Positions 8,308 to 16,002 of a DNA stretch of 43,809 bases are shown here, one piece after another. The notes beneath the pieces were generated by a model. That model searched no databases. It saw only the letters and a program-made list of their open reading frames with translations, and was not told where the DNA came from. This DNA is from Campylobacterales bacterium (lineage in GTDB: Bacteria; Campylobacterota; Campylobacteria; Campylobacterales; Sulfurospirillaceae), in assembly GCA_016930915.1 (NCBI GenBank), contig JAFGFU010000010.1:1-43809 (forward strand), given 5' to 3'. The position numbers and the translations under genes are program-made. The stretch's first letter is position 1; each line of letters begins with the position of its first letter.

Positions 8308-8802
8308 ATGAGTAAACTCAAAACATACGACTACACTAAAGAGCAGTTAGCTGCGTTTCAATATGCCGTTATTAAAACAGAAAAAGGTGATATTGTTATT
8401 AAATTAAACCCTGAAGAGACCCCTATTGCCGTAGCAAACTTTGCAACCCTTGCCAATGATAAATTCTACGATGGTCTTATTTTCCACCGTGTTATTCAAA
8501 ACTTTATGGCACAAGGAGGATGTCCAAGCGGTAGAGGTACAGGAGGTCCAGGCTGGAATATTGCGTGCGAATGCCGTGGTCAAAAAAGTAAACATAAACG
8601 AGGAAGCCTCTCGATGGCACATGCAGGTCCAAATACAGGCGGAAGTCAATTTTTTATCTGCTTTGTAGACTGCCCTCACCTAGATGGCGTTCACACCGTT
8701 TTTGGTGCAATTGACAAAAACGATAAAGAGAGCTTTAAAGTCCTTGATAGCATCACTCAAAACGATAAAATGCTTACCATCGAAATCAAAGAGACACTCT
8801 AA
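8308..8802 (+). CDS. Peptidyl-prolyl cis-trans isomerase, cyclophilin type
   Basis: This 164-residue cyclophilin has no signal peptide and is therefore a cytoplasmic PpiB-like enzyme that isomerises Xaa-Pro bonds. The core signature FHRVIQNFMAQGGCPSGRGTGGPGW (about 56-80) includes the catalytic Arg of FHRV and the Gln of FMAQGG. SMAHAGPNTGGSQFFICF (about 111-128) and LDGVHTVFG follow as in the family. The start has AAAGG eight bases upstream. It has its own promoter and a terminator directly after its stop, so it appears monocistronic. Confidence 0.95.
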   Translation: MSKLKTYDYTKEQLAAFQYAVIKTEKGDIVIKLNPEETPIAVANFATLANDKFYDGLIFHRVIQNFMAQGGCPSGRGTGGPGWNIACECRGQKSKHKRGSLSMAHAGPNTGGSQFFICFVDCPHLDGVHTVFGAIDKNDKESFKVLDSITQNDKMLTIEIKETL

Positions 8803-8808
8803 TATATC

Positions 8809-8820
8809 TTTACATGTAAA
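8809..8820. repeat. TTTACATGTAAA palindrome, perfect copy
   Basis: Intergenic, seven bases after the cyclophilin stop. It forms the left arm of the terminator hairpin, and its centre is 22 bases from the next copy. Confidence 0.92.
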
Positions 8821-8830
8821 GCCAAAACGC

Positions 8831-8842
8831 TTTACATGTAAA
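8831..8842. repeat. TTTACATGTAAA palindrome, perfect copy
   Basis: Right arm of the cyclophilin terminator. It also ends 21 bases before the -10 element of the next gene. Confidence 0.92.
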
Positions 8843-8863
8843 CCCTCTTTTTCTCACTTCTGC

Positions 8864-8869
8864 TATAAT
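8864..8869 (+). promoter_or_regulatory. -10 element of the BASS transporter gene
   Basis: TATAAT preceded by TGC (extended -10 like), 36 bases before the ATG at 8906. Confidence 0.55.
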
Positions 8870-8905
8870 TTCATCTTTTGTTAAGAACTTTTTCAAAGGA
8901 TACTT

Positions 8906-9811
8906 ATGATTAATCGTATCAATACCCTTTTTCCTCTTTGGGCTTTACTCTTTTCTATGGCTGCGTATGGTCTGCCTGAATATTTTGTGCCTTACAAATC
9001 TTACATTACGCCTCTACTGGTGGCTATCATGTTTTTTATGGGCATAACACTGCGTTTAGAGGATTTTTCACGTGTTTTAAAAAAACCAAAACCTATTATT
9101 CTAACCGTAATATTACAATTTACCATCATGCCTCTTGCTGCTCTCTTGCTTTCTAAAGTCTTAGGGTTTTCAACAGAACTTCTCATTGGAATGGTACTCG
9201 TAGGAGCAGTCTCTGGCGGTACAGCATCCAATGTTATTACCTATTTAGCTAAAGGCGATGTCGCACTTTCTATTACTATGACCATCACTTCAACGCTACT
9301 CTCCATTATAGCCACACCCTTTCTTACTCTCATCTATGTCGGTCAAAGTGTACCTGTACCTGCAAGTGCCATGTTTTTAAGCATTTTACAACTCGTTCTT
9401 GCTCCTGTATTGACTGGTGTTATTGTTAATTATTTTCTTCATCATTTTATTAAGCGTTATGAGCCTTATTTGGCGACACTTTCAATGCTTGCTATTGTTT
9501 TAATTATTGCTATTGTTGTTGCACTAAATCAAGGACGCATTGCGACCATTGGACTCATGAGTGTTGCAGGAATCATTTTACACAATTTAACAGGGCTAAG
9601 CAGTGGTTATTGGGTAGCACGATTGATGGGATTTGAACATAAAATTTGTAAAACCATTGCTATTGAAGTGGGTATGCAAAACTCTGGCTTAGCCGTTGCT
9701 CTTGCTATGAAATACTTTACCCCTCTTAGTGCTCTACCTGGAGCCATTTTTAGTGTTTGGCATAATATTTCAGGCGCTCTGCTTGCAGGGTACTGGTCTC
9801 GTAAAAAATAA
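8906..9811 (+). CDS. Bile acid:sodium symporter (BASS) family transporter
   Basis: This 301-residue inner-membrane protein has about nine to ten hydrophobic helices and the BASS-family pattern: FFMGITLRLEDF (about 42-53), MPLAALLLSKVLG, GAVSGGTASNVITYLAKGDVALS (about 100-122) and EVGMQNSGLAVALA (about 252-265). The family moves organic anions or vitamins, often with sodium; the substrate of this member cannot be read from sequence. AAAGGA precedes the start. It converges on the S24 repressor gene, with only 36 bases between the stops. Confidence 0.9.
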   Translation: MINRINTLFPLWALLFSMAAYGLPEYFVPYKSYITPLLVAIMFFMGITLRLEDFSRVLKKPKPIILTVILQFTIMPLAALLLSKVLGFSTELLIGMVLVGAVSGGTASNVITYLAKGDVALSITMTITSTLLSIIATPFLTLIYVGQSVPVPASAMFLSILQLVLAPVLTGVIVNYFLHHFIKRYEPYLATLSMLAIVLIIAIVVALNQGRIATIGLMSVAGIILHNLTGLSSGYWVARLMGFEHKICKTIAIEVGMQNSGLAVALAMKYFTPLSALPGAIFSVWHNISGALLAGYWSRKK

Positions 9812-9828
9812 TTTAAACGTTCTAATGA

Positions 9829-9853
9829 GTGTGGCGTTTTAAAGACGCTACAC
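9829..9853. terminator. Weak bidirectional hairpin between BASS and repressor genes
   Basis: GTGTGGCGT and ACGCTACAC pair over nine positions with one G-U wobble around a seven-base loop. No clear T-run follows on either side, so termination is only suggested. Confidence 0.35.
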
Positions 9854-10507
9854 ATTGGTAGAGAGTTTTCCAACCACTTTACCCAAAACGTTTACATCCT
9901 CTGCTTGCATCACTTCAGGCACATAGGCTTCATTGTCTGAAACCAATGCCACTGTACCATTGGCATGTAATTGTAACCGCTTAATAAAAAGCCCAGCAGG
10001 CGTTGAAACAACATAAATACCCGATTTTCGTGCATTAATATACTCCTTGTGAATAAACACAACATCACCACTAAAAAGTGTAGGCTCCATGGAATCGCCT
10101 AAAACATTAATCGCTTGAATGTGCTTAATCATCCCAAGACCACCTAATTTTTGGACAATTTCTTCATCCAAATACATCATTTCGCCCTCTTCTTCTTCAT
10201 TCAAAGCACCTCCACCTGCGGAGGCATAAATGTCTCTAAAATAATGCACTCTAGCAAATTTATCGGTTTGGGCTTGTAAACTCTCAACAAATTGATCAAA
10301 CAAGAGCCAATTAATCGAAATTTTACGTTTCGCACAAAACTCTAAAATCTCTTTATAGGGAAGTTTTGCACGGTTTTTCATCGTAGCAAGGGTAAGTTGA
10401 TTAATCCCCAAAGCTTCGGCTACATCTTTATCAAACACTTTTCGCTCACCTAACTCTTCAGAGAGAATATCTTTAATCTTTTGCAAAACATTCAAAATAT
10501 CTGGCAT
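9848..10507 (-). CDS. S24 (LexA/CI-like) self-cleaving transcriptional repressor
   Basis: This 219-residue repressor has an N-terminal CI-type helix-turn-helix (about 20-70, with KDVAEALGINQLTLATMKNR) and a C-terminal S24 peptidase domain. The catalytic Ser139 lies in GDSMEPT and Lys176 in LFIKRL, with a likely Ala97-Gly98 cleavage bond in YASAGGG. Such proteins repress their targets until RecA-stimulated self-cleavage after DNA damage. No phage genes surround it. A palindrome over its own transcription start suggests autoregulation. TAGGAG provides the ribosome-binding site. Alternatively it could act as the host SOS regulator or as a domesticated prophage repressor. Confidence 0.88.
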   Translation of the reverse strand: MPDILNVLQKIKDILSEELGERKVFDKDVAEALGINQLTLATMKNRAKLPYKEILEFCAKRKISINWLLFDQFVESLQAQTDKFARVHYFRDIYASAGGGALNEEEEGEMMYLDEEIVQKLGGLGMIKHIQAINVLGDSMEPTLFSGDVVFIHKEYINARKSGIYVVSTPAGLFIKRLQLHANGTVALVSDNEAYVPEVMQAEDVNVLGKVVGKLSTNV

Positions 10508-10519
10508 TTTTGCTCCTAA

Positions 10520-10536
10520 TATTTCATTTTGAAATA
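10520..10536. promoter_or_regulatory. Candidate repressor operator
   Basis: TATTTCA-TTT-TGAAATA is a perfect inverted repeat with 7-base arms and a 3-base spacer, centred over the expected transcription start of the S24 repressor. It is the best dyad between the repressor and the divergent small ORF. Confidence 0.5.
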
Positions 10537-10538
10537 AA

Positions 10539-10544
10539 ATTATA
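10539..10544 (-). promoter_or_regulatory. -10 element of the S24 repressor gene
   Basis: TATAAT on the minus strand in the context TGCTATAAT (extended -10), 32 bases before the ATG. Confidence 0.6.
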
Positions 10545-10597
10545 GCATAAATAATTTTTTTATTACACTATGGAAAATTTATAAAAAGAGGTGTGCG

Positions 10598-10702
10598 ATG
10601 AAAAGTTTAATATGTACCCTAAGTGAAACCAAAAAAGTCTATGACGAATTGATGAGTCGTTTTGAGCAAAAGATGCTCATCATTAGCAATAAAATTTTTT
10701 AG
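10598..10702 (+). CDS. Small 34-residue protein, divergent from the S24 repressor
   Basis: An ATG at 10598 with AAGAGG seven bases upstream opens a 34-codon frame ending TAG at 10702. The product begins MKSLICTLSETKKVYDEL and is probably one amphipathic helix; it ends MLIISNKIF. It fills most of the 225-base gap between the repressor and the DedA-like gene. It could be a genuine small protein controlled by the repressor, or the start of a decayed gene. I recognise no family. The good ribosome-binding site and the divergent position are the only support. Confidence 0.45.
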   Translation: MKSLICTLSETKKVYDELMSRFEQKMLIISNKIF

Positions 10703-10732
10703 ATCTAAACGTATCAAGAGTAAAGAAGCGCC

Positions 10733-11296
10733 TTAGCGCTTCTTTTGTGTAGCTTTTTGAAAATAAAACCAAATAAGCCCTAAAATAGAGAAGAGAATAA
10801 CAGGTGCCATGAAAGTATTGTCTGAGAAATAAGCCGCAATACGCATTAATAGCTCACCCGCCAAATAACTCCCAACACCTAAGATGAGCGCCCATAAAAA
10901 AGCGGATATCGTATTGAGTGTATGAAATTTTACTTGTGGGTATTTGGTTAACCCAATAGTTAAAGGGACTAAAGTTTTAAGCCCATAAATAAATTTTTGA
11001 ATAAAAATAATTTTATCCCCATACTTTTTCATCAATAAATGACTCAGTGCTAATTTTCGACGGTGCGCTTTAATATAAGGCATAAATGTTTGTTTATTAT
11101 AACGCCCCATATAAAATAAAAAAGCACTACCAATCGTATTAGCAAGAGAGGCAACAACAATAGATGTTGCTAAGTCCATCTTCCCAGTATAAGAGAGAAC
11201 ACCTGCTGCGATAATAGCAACCATGCCACCCCCAAAAGAATAAAGAAACAAAATAATGTAACCATAGGTTGAAAGTGAACTAAGAATATCTTCCAC
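10733..11296 (-). CDS. DedA-family (VTT domain) membrane protein
   Basis: This 187-residue inner-membrane protein has four to five hydrophobic segments in the DedA/VTT arrangement: an N-terminal pair of helices, a central re-entrant segment with GSAFLFYMGRY (about 57-67), and KFIYGLKTLVPLTIGLTK (about 101-118), where the family carries its conserved FxR/Yx-P motif before the last helices. DedA proteins take part in polyprenyl-phosphate or phospholipid translocation and membrane homeostasis. It lies eight bases after the SYLF gene on the same strand, so the two are probably co-transcribed with the ABC exporter upstream. Confidence 0.85.
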   Translation of the reverse strand: MEDILSSLSTYGYIILFLYSFGGGMVAIIAAGVLSYTGKMDLATSIVVASLANTIGSAFLFYMGRYNKQTFMPYIKAHRRKLALSHLLMKKYGDKIIFIQKFIYGLKTLVPLTIGLTKYPQVKFHTLNTISAFLWALILGVGSYLAGELLMRIAAYFSDNTFMAPVILFSILGLIWFYFQKATQKKR

Positions 11297-11304
11297 AAAA
11301 ATCC

Positions 11305-11976
11305 TTAATGACTTAGTTGTTGTATGCTTTTTAAAAATTCATCAATTGCATACGAAGAGAGCAATCCATCGGATTGAATAATTTGATTTGGCATCACATT
11401 ATTCCCATAGAGCTCAATATTTTGATCATAATCATGATTCATCACAGAACCATCAAACGAAACACCTACAAAAGCACCTTGTGTTTTGGTATAAGTATAG
11501 ACTTCCGAAGAAAAATCCACTTCGCTTCCTCTACCAATACTATCGCCAGCAGGCCCTGCAGCAACAGAAGCATCCACACCCAGTGTCATTTTGTTATTGG
11601 AAAGCTTTTGAACAATATCACGGCTTTTAAAGAGCATTAAAATATCTTTTTTCTCAACCCCTACTTGAAATCCAAGTCCAGCACCACCCAATTTTACAAA
11701 AAATGGGTAACTCCATGAACCATCGCTGCGTTTTACCACCATTACTCCGTTGCCTGTCTTTCCCCCTAAAAATAAACTAATTTCAATCGTCGCAGGAAAA
11801 ACTGCAATGGCTTGTGCATTGGCTAAAATACGTGGCGGTATCTTTATTTTTGAATCACGCATCATATTTTTAAGTACATTAGATGCATCCAGTAACTTCT
11901 CTTCAGCAGAGCCATAAAGTGCGCTAAAAAGTGTCATGCTCAGTAAACAACTTATCCATAATCTTTTCATTCTCAT
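11305..11976 (-). CDS. Exported SYLF (YSC84-like) lipid-binding domain protein
   Basis: This 223-residue protein has an N-terminal signal peptide (basic MRMKR, hydrophobic core, likely cleavage after YGSA near residue 24) and a SYLF domain: ANAQAIAVFPATIEI..GGKTGNGVMVVKR, WSYPFFVKLGGAGLGFQVGVEKKDILMLF, and a C-terminal ASVAAGPAGDSIG...YTYTKTQGAFVGVSFDGSVM. SYLF domains bind phosphoinositides in eukaryotes; bacterial exported members are uncharacterised. The ATG at 11976 or the one two codons later could be used. It sits between the ABC exporter and a DedA protein, which hints at an envelope-lipid theme (inference). Confidence 0.88.
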   Translation of the reverse strand: MRMKRLWISCLLSMTLFSALYGSAEEKLLDASNVLKNMMRDSKIKIPPRILANAQAIAVFPATIEISLFLGGKTGNGVMVVKRSDGSWSYPFFVKLGGAGLGFQVGVEKKDILMLFKSRDIVQKLSNNKMTLGVDASVAAGPAGDSIGRGSEVDFSSEVYTYTKTQGAFVGVSFDGSVMNHDYDQNIELYGNNVMPNQIIQSDGLLSSYAIDEFLKSIQQLSH

Positions 11977-11986
11977 CTCTCCTTTT

Positions 11987-13759
11987 TTACGATAAAAGTT
12001 TATAATTAAAAAATGCGCCTTCTTCGCGCATTAATGCCTCTTGCGTTCCTGATTCTAAAATCTTACCTTTTTCAAGAACATAGATATAATCGGCCTTCTT
12101 AATGGTGCTTAGCCTATGTGCAATAATAATAGTTGTCTTACCTTCCAAATAAGCTTCAAGCTCACTAAAAAGCTTTGCTTCTGTATGGACATCCAGTGCA
12201 GAGGTGGATTCATCTAAAACAACCACATTTGGATTTTGAAGTACCATCCGAGCAATGCTAAGTCGTTGCCTTTGTCCACCTGAAAGCTTTATACCGTGTT
12301 TTCCAATTTGGGTATTAAGACTTTCTGGCAATTCATTCACAAAGTTCTCAAGCTGTGCAATATGCAAGGCTTTTTTAACCAATTCCTTATCCGTTTTTTC
12401 ATCAATCATTAAATTTTGTGCCATAGAAGCATTAAAGAGTTGGGGATTTTGCAACACCAAAAAAACATTATCTCTTACCACATCTAAGCCTATTTCTCTA
12501 GTAGAGATACCATCGACTAGAATATCACCTTGCGTGAGTGGATAAAGCCCTACTAATAAATGTGCTAAAGTCGTCTTACCGCTACCACTTGCTCCAATAA
12601 TAGCAATTTTAGAACCTTTAGGGATATGCATATCAATCTCTTCTAAAATTTTCTTCTCACCATCGTAACTAAAACTTACCCCTTTAAGCTCAATGGCATT
12701 GGTACTATTTTTCATAAAAGGATTCTTTACATGTAAGCCTCTTTCTTCGGTTTTAAGGCTTAAAATTTCATTGATTCTATCCAATGCTTTTTGGGCATTA
12801 TGATAAGAATATTGTATATTCAAAATATCCTGAATAAGAGGCATCATCACCCAAAGGTAACCAAAAATAGCCAACATCAGCCCAATACTTAAATCGCTGT
12901 AGGCTACCACAAAAATACTCGCAGCTCTAAAAAGCTCAAACCCTGAGAGAAAAATCAAAAAGGAAAGACGATTGGCACCATCGCTTTTATAACCAAAAAT
13001 AATAGAACTCTCTTTAATACGCTTTGCACTCTCTTGTACACGGTCAAAAAAAAGCCTCTCTTTATTGGTTGCACGAATTTGGACAAACATGTCCAGTGCT
13101 TCTAGGAGCGATTCTTGAAAAAGCTCAAATGCACTGTTTTGCTCTTTTTTAAGCTTTGCTACTTTTTTTGCCATTTTTGTTGTAATTAAAACAACCATTG
13201 GATTAAGAATTAAAATAAAAAGTGCAAGTTGCCAATGAATCATCAACAACACAGCCCCAACCCCAATAATTGTTAGCAAAGAGATAATTAAACGACTGAC
13301 AAATACCCCTAAAAAATTATCAATCGTTTCAACATCTGTGACCATCAAAGAAGCAACTTTGCCTGAACCAAAAAATTCAAACTGATTCATAGAGACTCTG
13401 CTTAAATGCTCTAAAACATTCTCTCGAATTTTAAACGCAATATTTTTTGACACAATTGTAAAAAGTTTTGTCTGCATATAATTCAATAAGAAGAAAAGAA
13501 CCCTTAACAAAACCACAATCAATAAAGCTATTAAAATATAAATATACGCAGGGTTTTCACTACCTAAAAAAGTATCGATGGTCGTGGTGAAAAAATCTCT
13601 TTTCTGAAGTAAAACTTCATCAACTAATATGGGCATTAACAAAGGTACTGGGGTATGAATCACAACAGCAAGGAAAGCTATTACATTTGCTAATATAAGC
13701 TCTTTTTTATACCGTTTTATCTCATAAAAAAGGGTTTTGAAAGTATAAAGTGTATGCAT
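11987..13759 (-). CDS. ABC transporter, fused permease and ATPase (exporter type)
   Basis: This 590-residue half-transporter has an N-terminal six-helix ABC_membrane domain (about 20-310) and a C-terminal nucleotide-binding domain (about 345-590). The nucleotide-binding domain has Walker A GASGSGKTT, signature LSGGQRQR, Walker B VVVLDEST and the switch histidine in IIAHRLST. It should work as a homodimer exporting a lipid, peptide or drug; the substrate is not predictable. It follows rny after 57 bases holding a hairpin, and the SYLF gene follows it after 10 bases. A near copy of the dispersed palindrome lies at 12726. Confidence 0.93.
   Translation of the reverse strand: MHTLYTFKTLFYEIKRYKKELILANVIAFLAVVIHTPVPLLMPILVDEVLLQKRDFFTTTIDTFLGSENPAYIYILIALLIVVLLRVLFFLLNYMQTKLFTIVSKNIAFKIRENVLEHLSRVSMNQFEFFGSGKVASLMVTDVETIDNFLGVFVSRLIISLLTIIGVGAVLLMIHWQLALFILILNPMVVLITTKMAKKVAKLKKEQNSAFELFQESLLEALDMFVQIRATNKERLFFDRVQESAKRIKESSIIFGYKSDGANRLSFLIFLSGFELFRAASIFVVAYSDLSIGLMLAIFGYLWVMMPLIQDILNIQYSYHNAQKALDRINEILSLKTEERGLHVKNPFMKNSTNAIELKGVSFSYDGEKKILEEIDMHIPKGSKIAIIGASGSGKTTLAHLLVGLYPLTQGDILVDGISTREIGLDVVRDNVFLVLQNPQLFNASMAQNLMIDEKTDKELVKKALHIAQLENFVNELPESLNTQIGKHGIKLSGGQRQRLSIARMVLQNPNVVVLDESTSALDVHTEAKLFSELEAYLEGKTTIIIAHRLSTIKKADYIYVLEKGKILESGTQEALMREEGAFFNYKLLS
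12726..12737. repeat. Near copy (11/12) of the TTTACATGTAAA palindrome
   Basis: TTTACATGTAAG in the ABC transporter gene, read on the minus strand as L-H-V-K (GLHVKNP) in the linker between permease and ATPase. Confidence 0.75.
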
Positions 13760-13782
13760 TAGTTTCCCATCAAAATACGCAG

Positions 13783-13807
13783 CATGTAGAGAAAAAATCT
13801 CTACATG
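13783..13807 (-). terminator. Hairpin between rny and the ABC transporter gene
   Basis: CATGTAGAGA and TCTCTACATG form a perfect 10-bp stem around a five-base loop. There is no T-run on the minus strand, so it may attenuate or stabilise rather than terminate. Confidence 0.5.
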
Positions 13808-13811
13808 TAAA
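13800..13811. repeat. Near copy (11/12) of the TTTACATGTAAA palindrome
   Basis: TCTACATGTAAA, overlapping one arm of the rny downstream hairpin. Confidence 0.65.
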
Positions 13812-13816
13812 AAGGT

Positions 13817-15373
13817 TTAGCGTGCAAAATCCACAGCGCGAAGCTCTCGGATGACATTGACTTTAATTTCACCAGGGTATTGAACCTTGCTTTCAATCTC
13901 TTGGGCAATCTCTTTGGCTAGTAAAACTGCCTCATCATCATTAATCAGTTTTGCATTGGCAATAACACGAATCTCACGACCCGCATTAATCGCATAAACT
14001 TGCTTAATACCTTGTTTGTTTTTGGCGATATCCTCTATGTCTTGAACCCGTTTTAAGAAGCTTTCCAATACTTCTCGACGTGCACCTGGACGAGCAGCAG
14101 ATAGGGTATCTGCTGCACACACGGCTGCTGATTCAACAGACGTTGGCTCTTCATGACCATGATGTGCAAAAATAGCATTGATGACCACATCATGCTCTTT
14201 ATAACGACGGCAAATCTCCGCACCCAAATCAACATGGCTTCCCGCCGTCTCATGCGTGAGCGCCTTACCAATATCATGTAAAATTCCCGCTCGACGAGCC
14301 AAGAGTACATCTCCCCCTGTTTCAGCAGCAATAATACCTGCTAAGTGCGCTACCTCCAAAGAGTGTCCCAACGCATTTTGACCATAACTGGCACGAAATT
14401 TTAAACGACCAATAAGCTTAATTAATTCAGGATGCATTTTAGAAAGACCTAAATCAATAACAATATTTTCCCCTTCTTCCATTAAACTTTGATCAAAATC
14501 CTCTTTTACTTTTTCATAAATACCTTCAATGCGTGCAGGTTGGATGCGTCCATCTTGAACCAAAAGTTCGATCACTTTCGTTGCAATGGCACGACGGTAG
14601 AGGTTAAAACTACTTAAGATAATCGCATTTGGTGTATCATCAATGATAATATCTACCCCTAAAAGCATCTCTAAGGTCTTGATATTTCGACCCTCTTTAC
14701 CAATAATACGACCTTTAAGTTCATCATCCTTAATATTGACCACATTAATCAAACGCTCAGCTGCAAACTCACCTGCAAAACGAGTCGTCGCTTGTGCTAA
14801 AATGTAATTCACTCGACGCTTAATATCTTGCTTTGCCTCTTCTTCAAGTCGTCTTACCGTATGGGCAATTTCCGCACGAGACTGCTCTTCTACTTTAGCC
14901 AAAACAATCTCTTTGGCTTCATTTTGCGTTAAACCAGAAGAACGTTCAAGCACGACAAGAGCCTCATCTACTTTAGCACGATACGTCTCTTGAAGATTTT
15001 TACTCTCTTCAAAAAGAGCAGTTGCACTGTTTTGAAGCGTTTGAATCTCTTCACGCTCTTTAGTGATTTTTTTTAACTCATCTTTATATCCACGCTCTTT
15101 TTTCTCAAGTTCAAGCATCTTTTCTGAATGCTCTTTTTTAAGTGTAATCGTGCGGTCTTCATACTTACGCTTCGCTTCAAGCTCAGCTTCTTTTACTTTA
15201 ATATTACTATTGCTTAAAACCAACTCCGCTTCATGCTCAATCGCCTTTGCTTTCGCTTTGGCTTGCGCAATATGAACCTCATAATTCGCAGCTTCCATTT
15301 TTTTGGCGATAAAAAACCCCGCAACGCCGCTCACCACCGCGGCTCCTCCAACGGCTAATGACTCTAGAACCAT
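13817..15373 (-). CDS. rny: Ribonuclease Y
   Basis: This 518-residue membrane-anchored endoribonuclease initiates mRNA decay. It has an N-terminal transmembrane helix (about 5-24), a long charged coiled coil (about 28-200), a KH domain with GKEGRNIKTLE (about 225) and an HD domain with the metal-binding ILHDIGKALTHE motif (about 363-374). Length and order match the family. The start is preceded by AAGAGGGA; the first 95 bases lie inside the end of the cyclo-ligase frame, so translation of the two is likely coupled. Confidence 0.96.
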   Translation of the reverse strand: MVLESLAVGGAAVVSGVAGFFIAKKMEAANYEVHIAQAKAKAKAIEHEAELVLSNSNIKVKEAELEAKRKYEDRTITLKKEHSEKMLELEKKERGYKDELKKITKEREEIQTLQNSATALFEESKNLQETYRAKVDEALVVLERSSGLTQNEAKEIVLAKVEEQSRAEIAHTVRRLEEEAKQDIKRRVNYILAQATTRFAGEFAAERLINVVNIKDDELKGRIIGKEGRNIKTLEMLLGVDIIIDDTPNAIILSSFNLYRRAIATKVIELLVQDGRIQPARIEGIYEKVKEDFDQSLMEEGENIVIDLGLSKMHPELIKLIGRLKFRASYGQNALGHSLEVAHLAGIIAAETGGDVLLARRAGILHDIGKALTHETAGSHVDLGAEICRRYKEHDVVINAIFAHHGHEEPTSVESAAVCAADTLSAARPGARREVLESFLKRVQDIEDIAKNKQGIKQVYAINAGREIRVIANAKLINDDEAVLLAKEIAQEIESKVQYPGEIKVNVIRELRAVDFAR

Positions 15374-15947
15374 TTTTCCCTCTTTTAATAATAGTTTTAT
15401 TTGGGGTTAAATAAATATCTGCTCCAATATCATGTGCTTCGGACAAAAGACTCTGTGTCATACAAAACTCCTTTTGAACAAATACTATTGGAGGTTTTGG
15501 TTTAAGTAATGCAAAAAAACGATCGTACATCCCTTTTCCAAAACCAATTCTTTTAAGTGCTCCATCAACCCCGATGACGGGCACTATGGCTAAATCAATT
15601 TTTGGTTTAACAGCAAATGAGTTTTTCGGCTCTTTGATGTTAAAAATTTTTCTTTCTAAAGGCAGTCTCCATTGTACCATCTTGAAACTAATACCTTCCA
15701 TAAACGGAACATAAACCTTTAGCTTTTTACGCCGACATGTAGCTATTAGTGCGTTAGTATCTACTTCAAGAGGTAACGAAACATAGAGTAAAAGTGAACG
15801 AACTTTTGTGTGACAAACCAAATCAAAAAGTATATTTTTCATTTTTTTATTACGACTATATGCATGACGAACATTAGCCAATTTATCTTTAGCATATGCT
15901 CGAAATTCTGATTTTGTTTTAAACTTAATTTTTTTCATTGTTGTCAT
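15279..15947 (-). CDS. 5-formyltetrahydrofolate cyclo-ligase
   Basis: This 222-residue enzyme of the 5-FTHF cyclo-ligase family converts 5-formyl-THF to 5,10-methenyl-THF with ATP. Family features are the basic N-terminus, SLPLEVDTNALI (about 58-69) and the conserved IGFGKGMYDRFFA (about 137-149). The usual C-terminus would fall near TPNKTIIKR. Here the frame runs on for about 32 residues of arginine-rich sequence that entirely overlaps the start of rny in another frame. This tail is probably non-functional and may reflect loss of an earlier stop. The start at 15947 has AAGAAGG upstream. Confidence 0.88.
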   Translation of the reverse strand: MTTMKKIKFKTKSEFRAYAKDKLANVRHAYSRNKKMKNILFDLVCHTKVRSLLLYVSLPLEVDTNALIATCRRKKLKVYVPFMEGISFKMVQWRLPLERKIFNIKEPKNSFAVKPKIDLAIVPVIGVDGALKRIGFGKGMYDRFFALLKPKPPIVFVQKEFCMTQSLLSEAHDIGADIYLTPNKTIIKRGKNGSRVISRWRSRGGERRCGVFYRQKNGSCEL

Positions 15948-15964
15948 TTTAAGCCTTCTTTGAA

Positions 15965-15970
15965 TACAAT
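15965..15970 (+). promoter_or_regulatory. Probable -10 of the TlpA-like lipoprotein operon
   Basis: TACAAT 32 bases before the ATG at 16003, in the divergent gap with the cyclo-ligase gene. Confidence 0.35.
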
Positions 15971-16002
15971 CATAGCTATTTTAGTATAAAAAAAGGATCA
16001 TA

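Larger units (their letters stand above)
8809..8854 (+). terminator. Cyclophilin terminator built from two palindrome copies
   Basis: TTTACATGTAAAGC (8809-8822), loop CAAAAC and GCTTTACATGTAAA (8829-8842) form a perfect 14-bp stem, followed by a T-rich stretch (CCCTCTTTTTC). Each arm is itself the dispersed palindrome plus two matching bases. Confidence 0.7.

Noticed and set aside
8831-8869. CRP/FNR-type activator site before the BASS gene
   Set aside because: The palindrome centre is near -40 relative to the expected start, which would suit an activator, but the same copy is fully explained as a terminator arm and as one of many dispersed words.
11374-11640. Plus-strand reading frames inside the SYLF gene
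   Set aside because: They are antisense shadows of a well-supported gene and have no ribosome-binding sites or family features.
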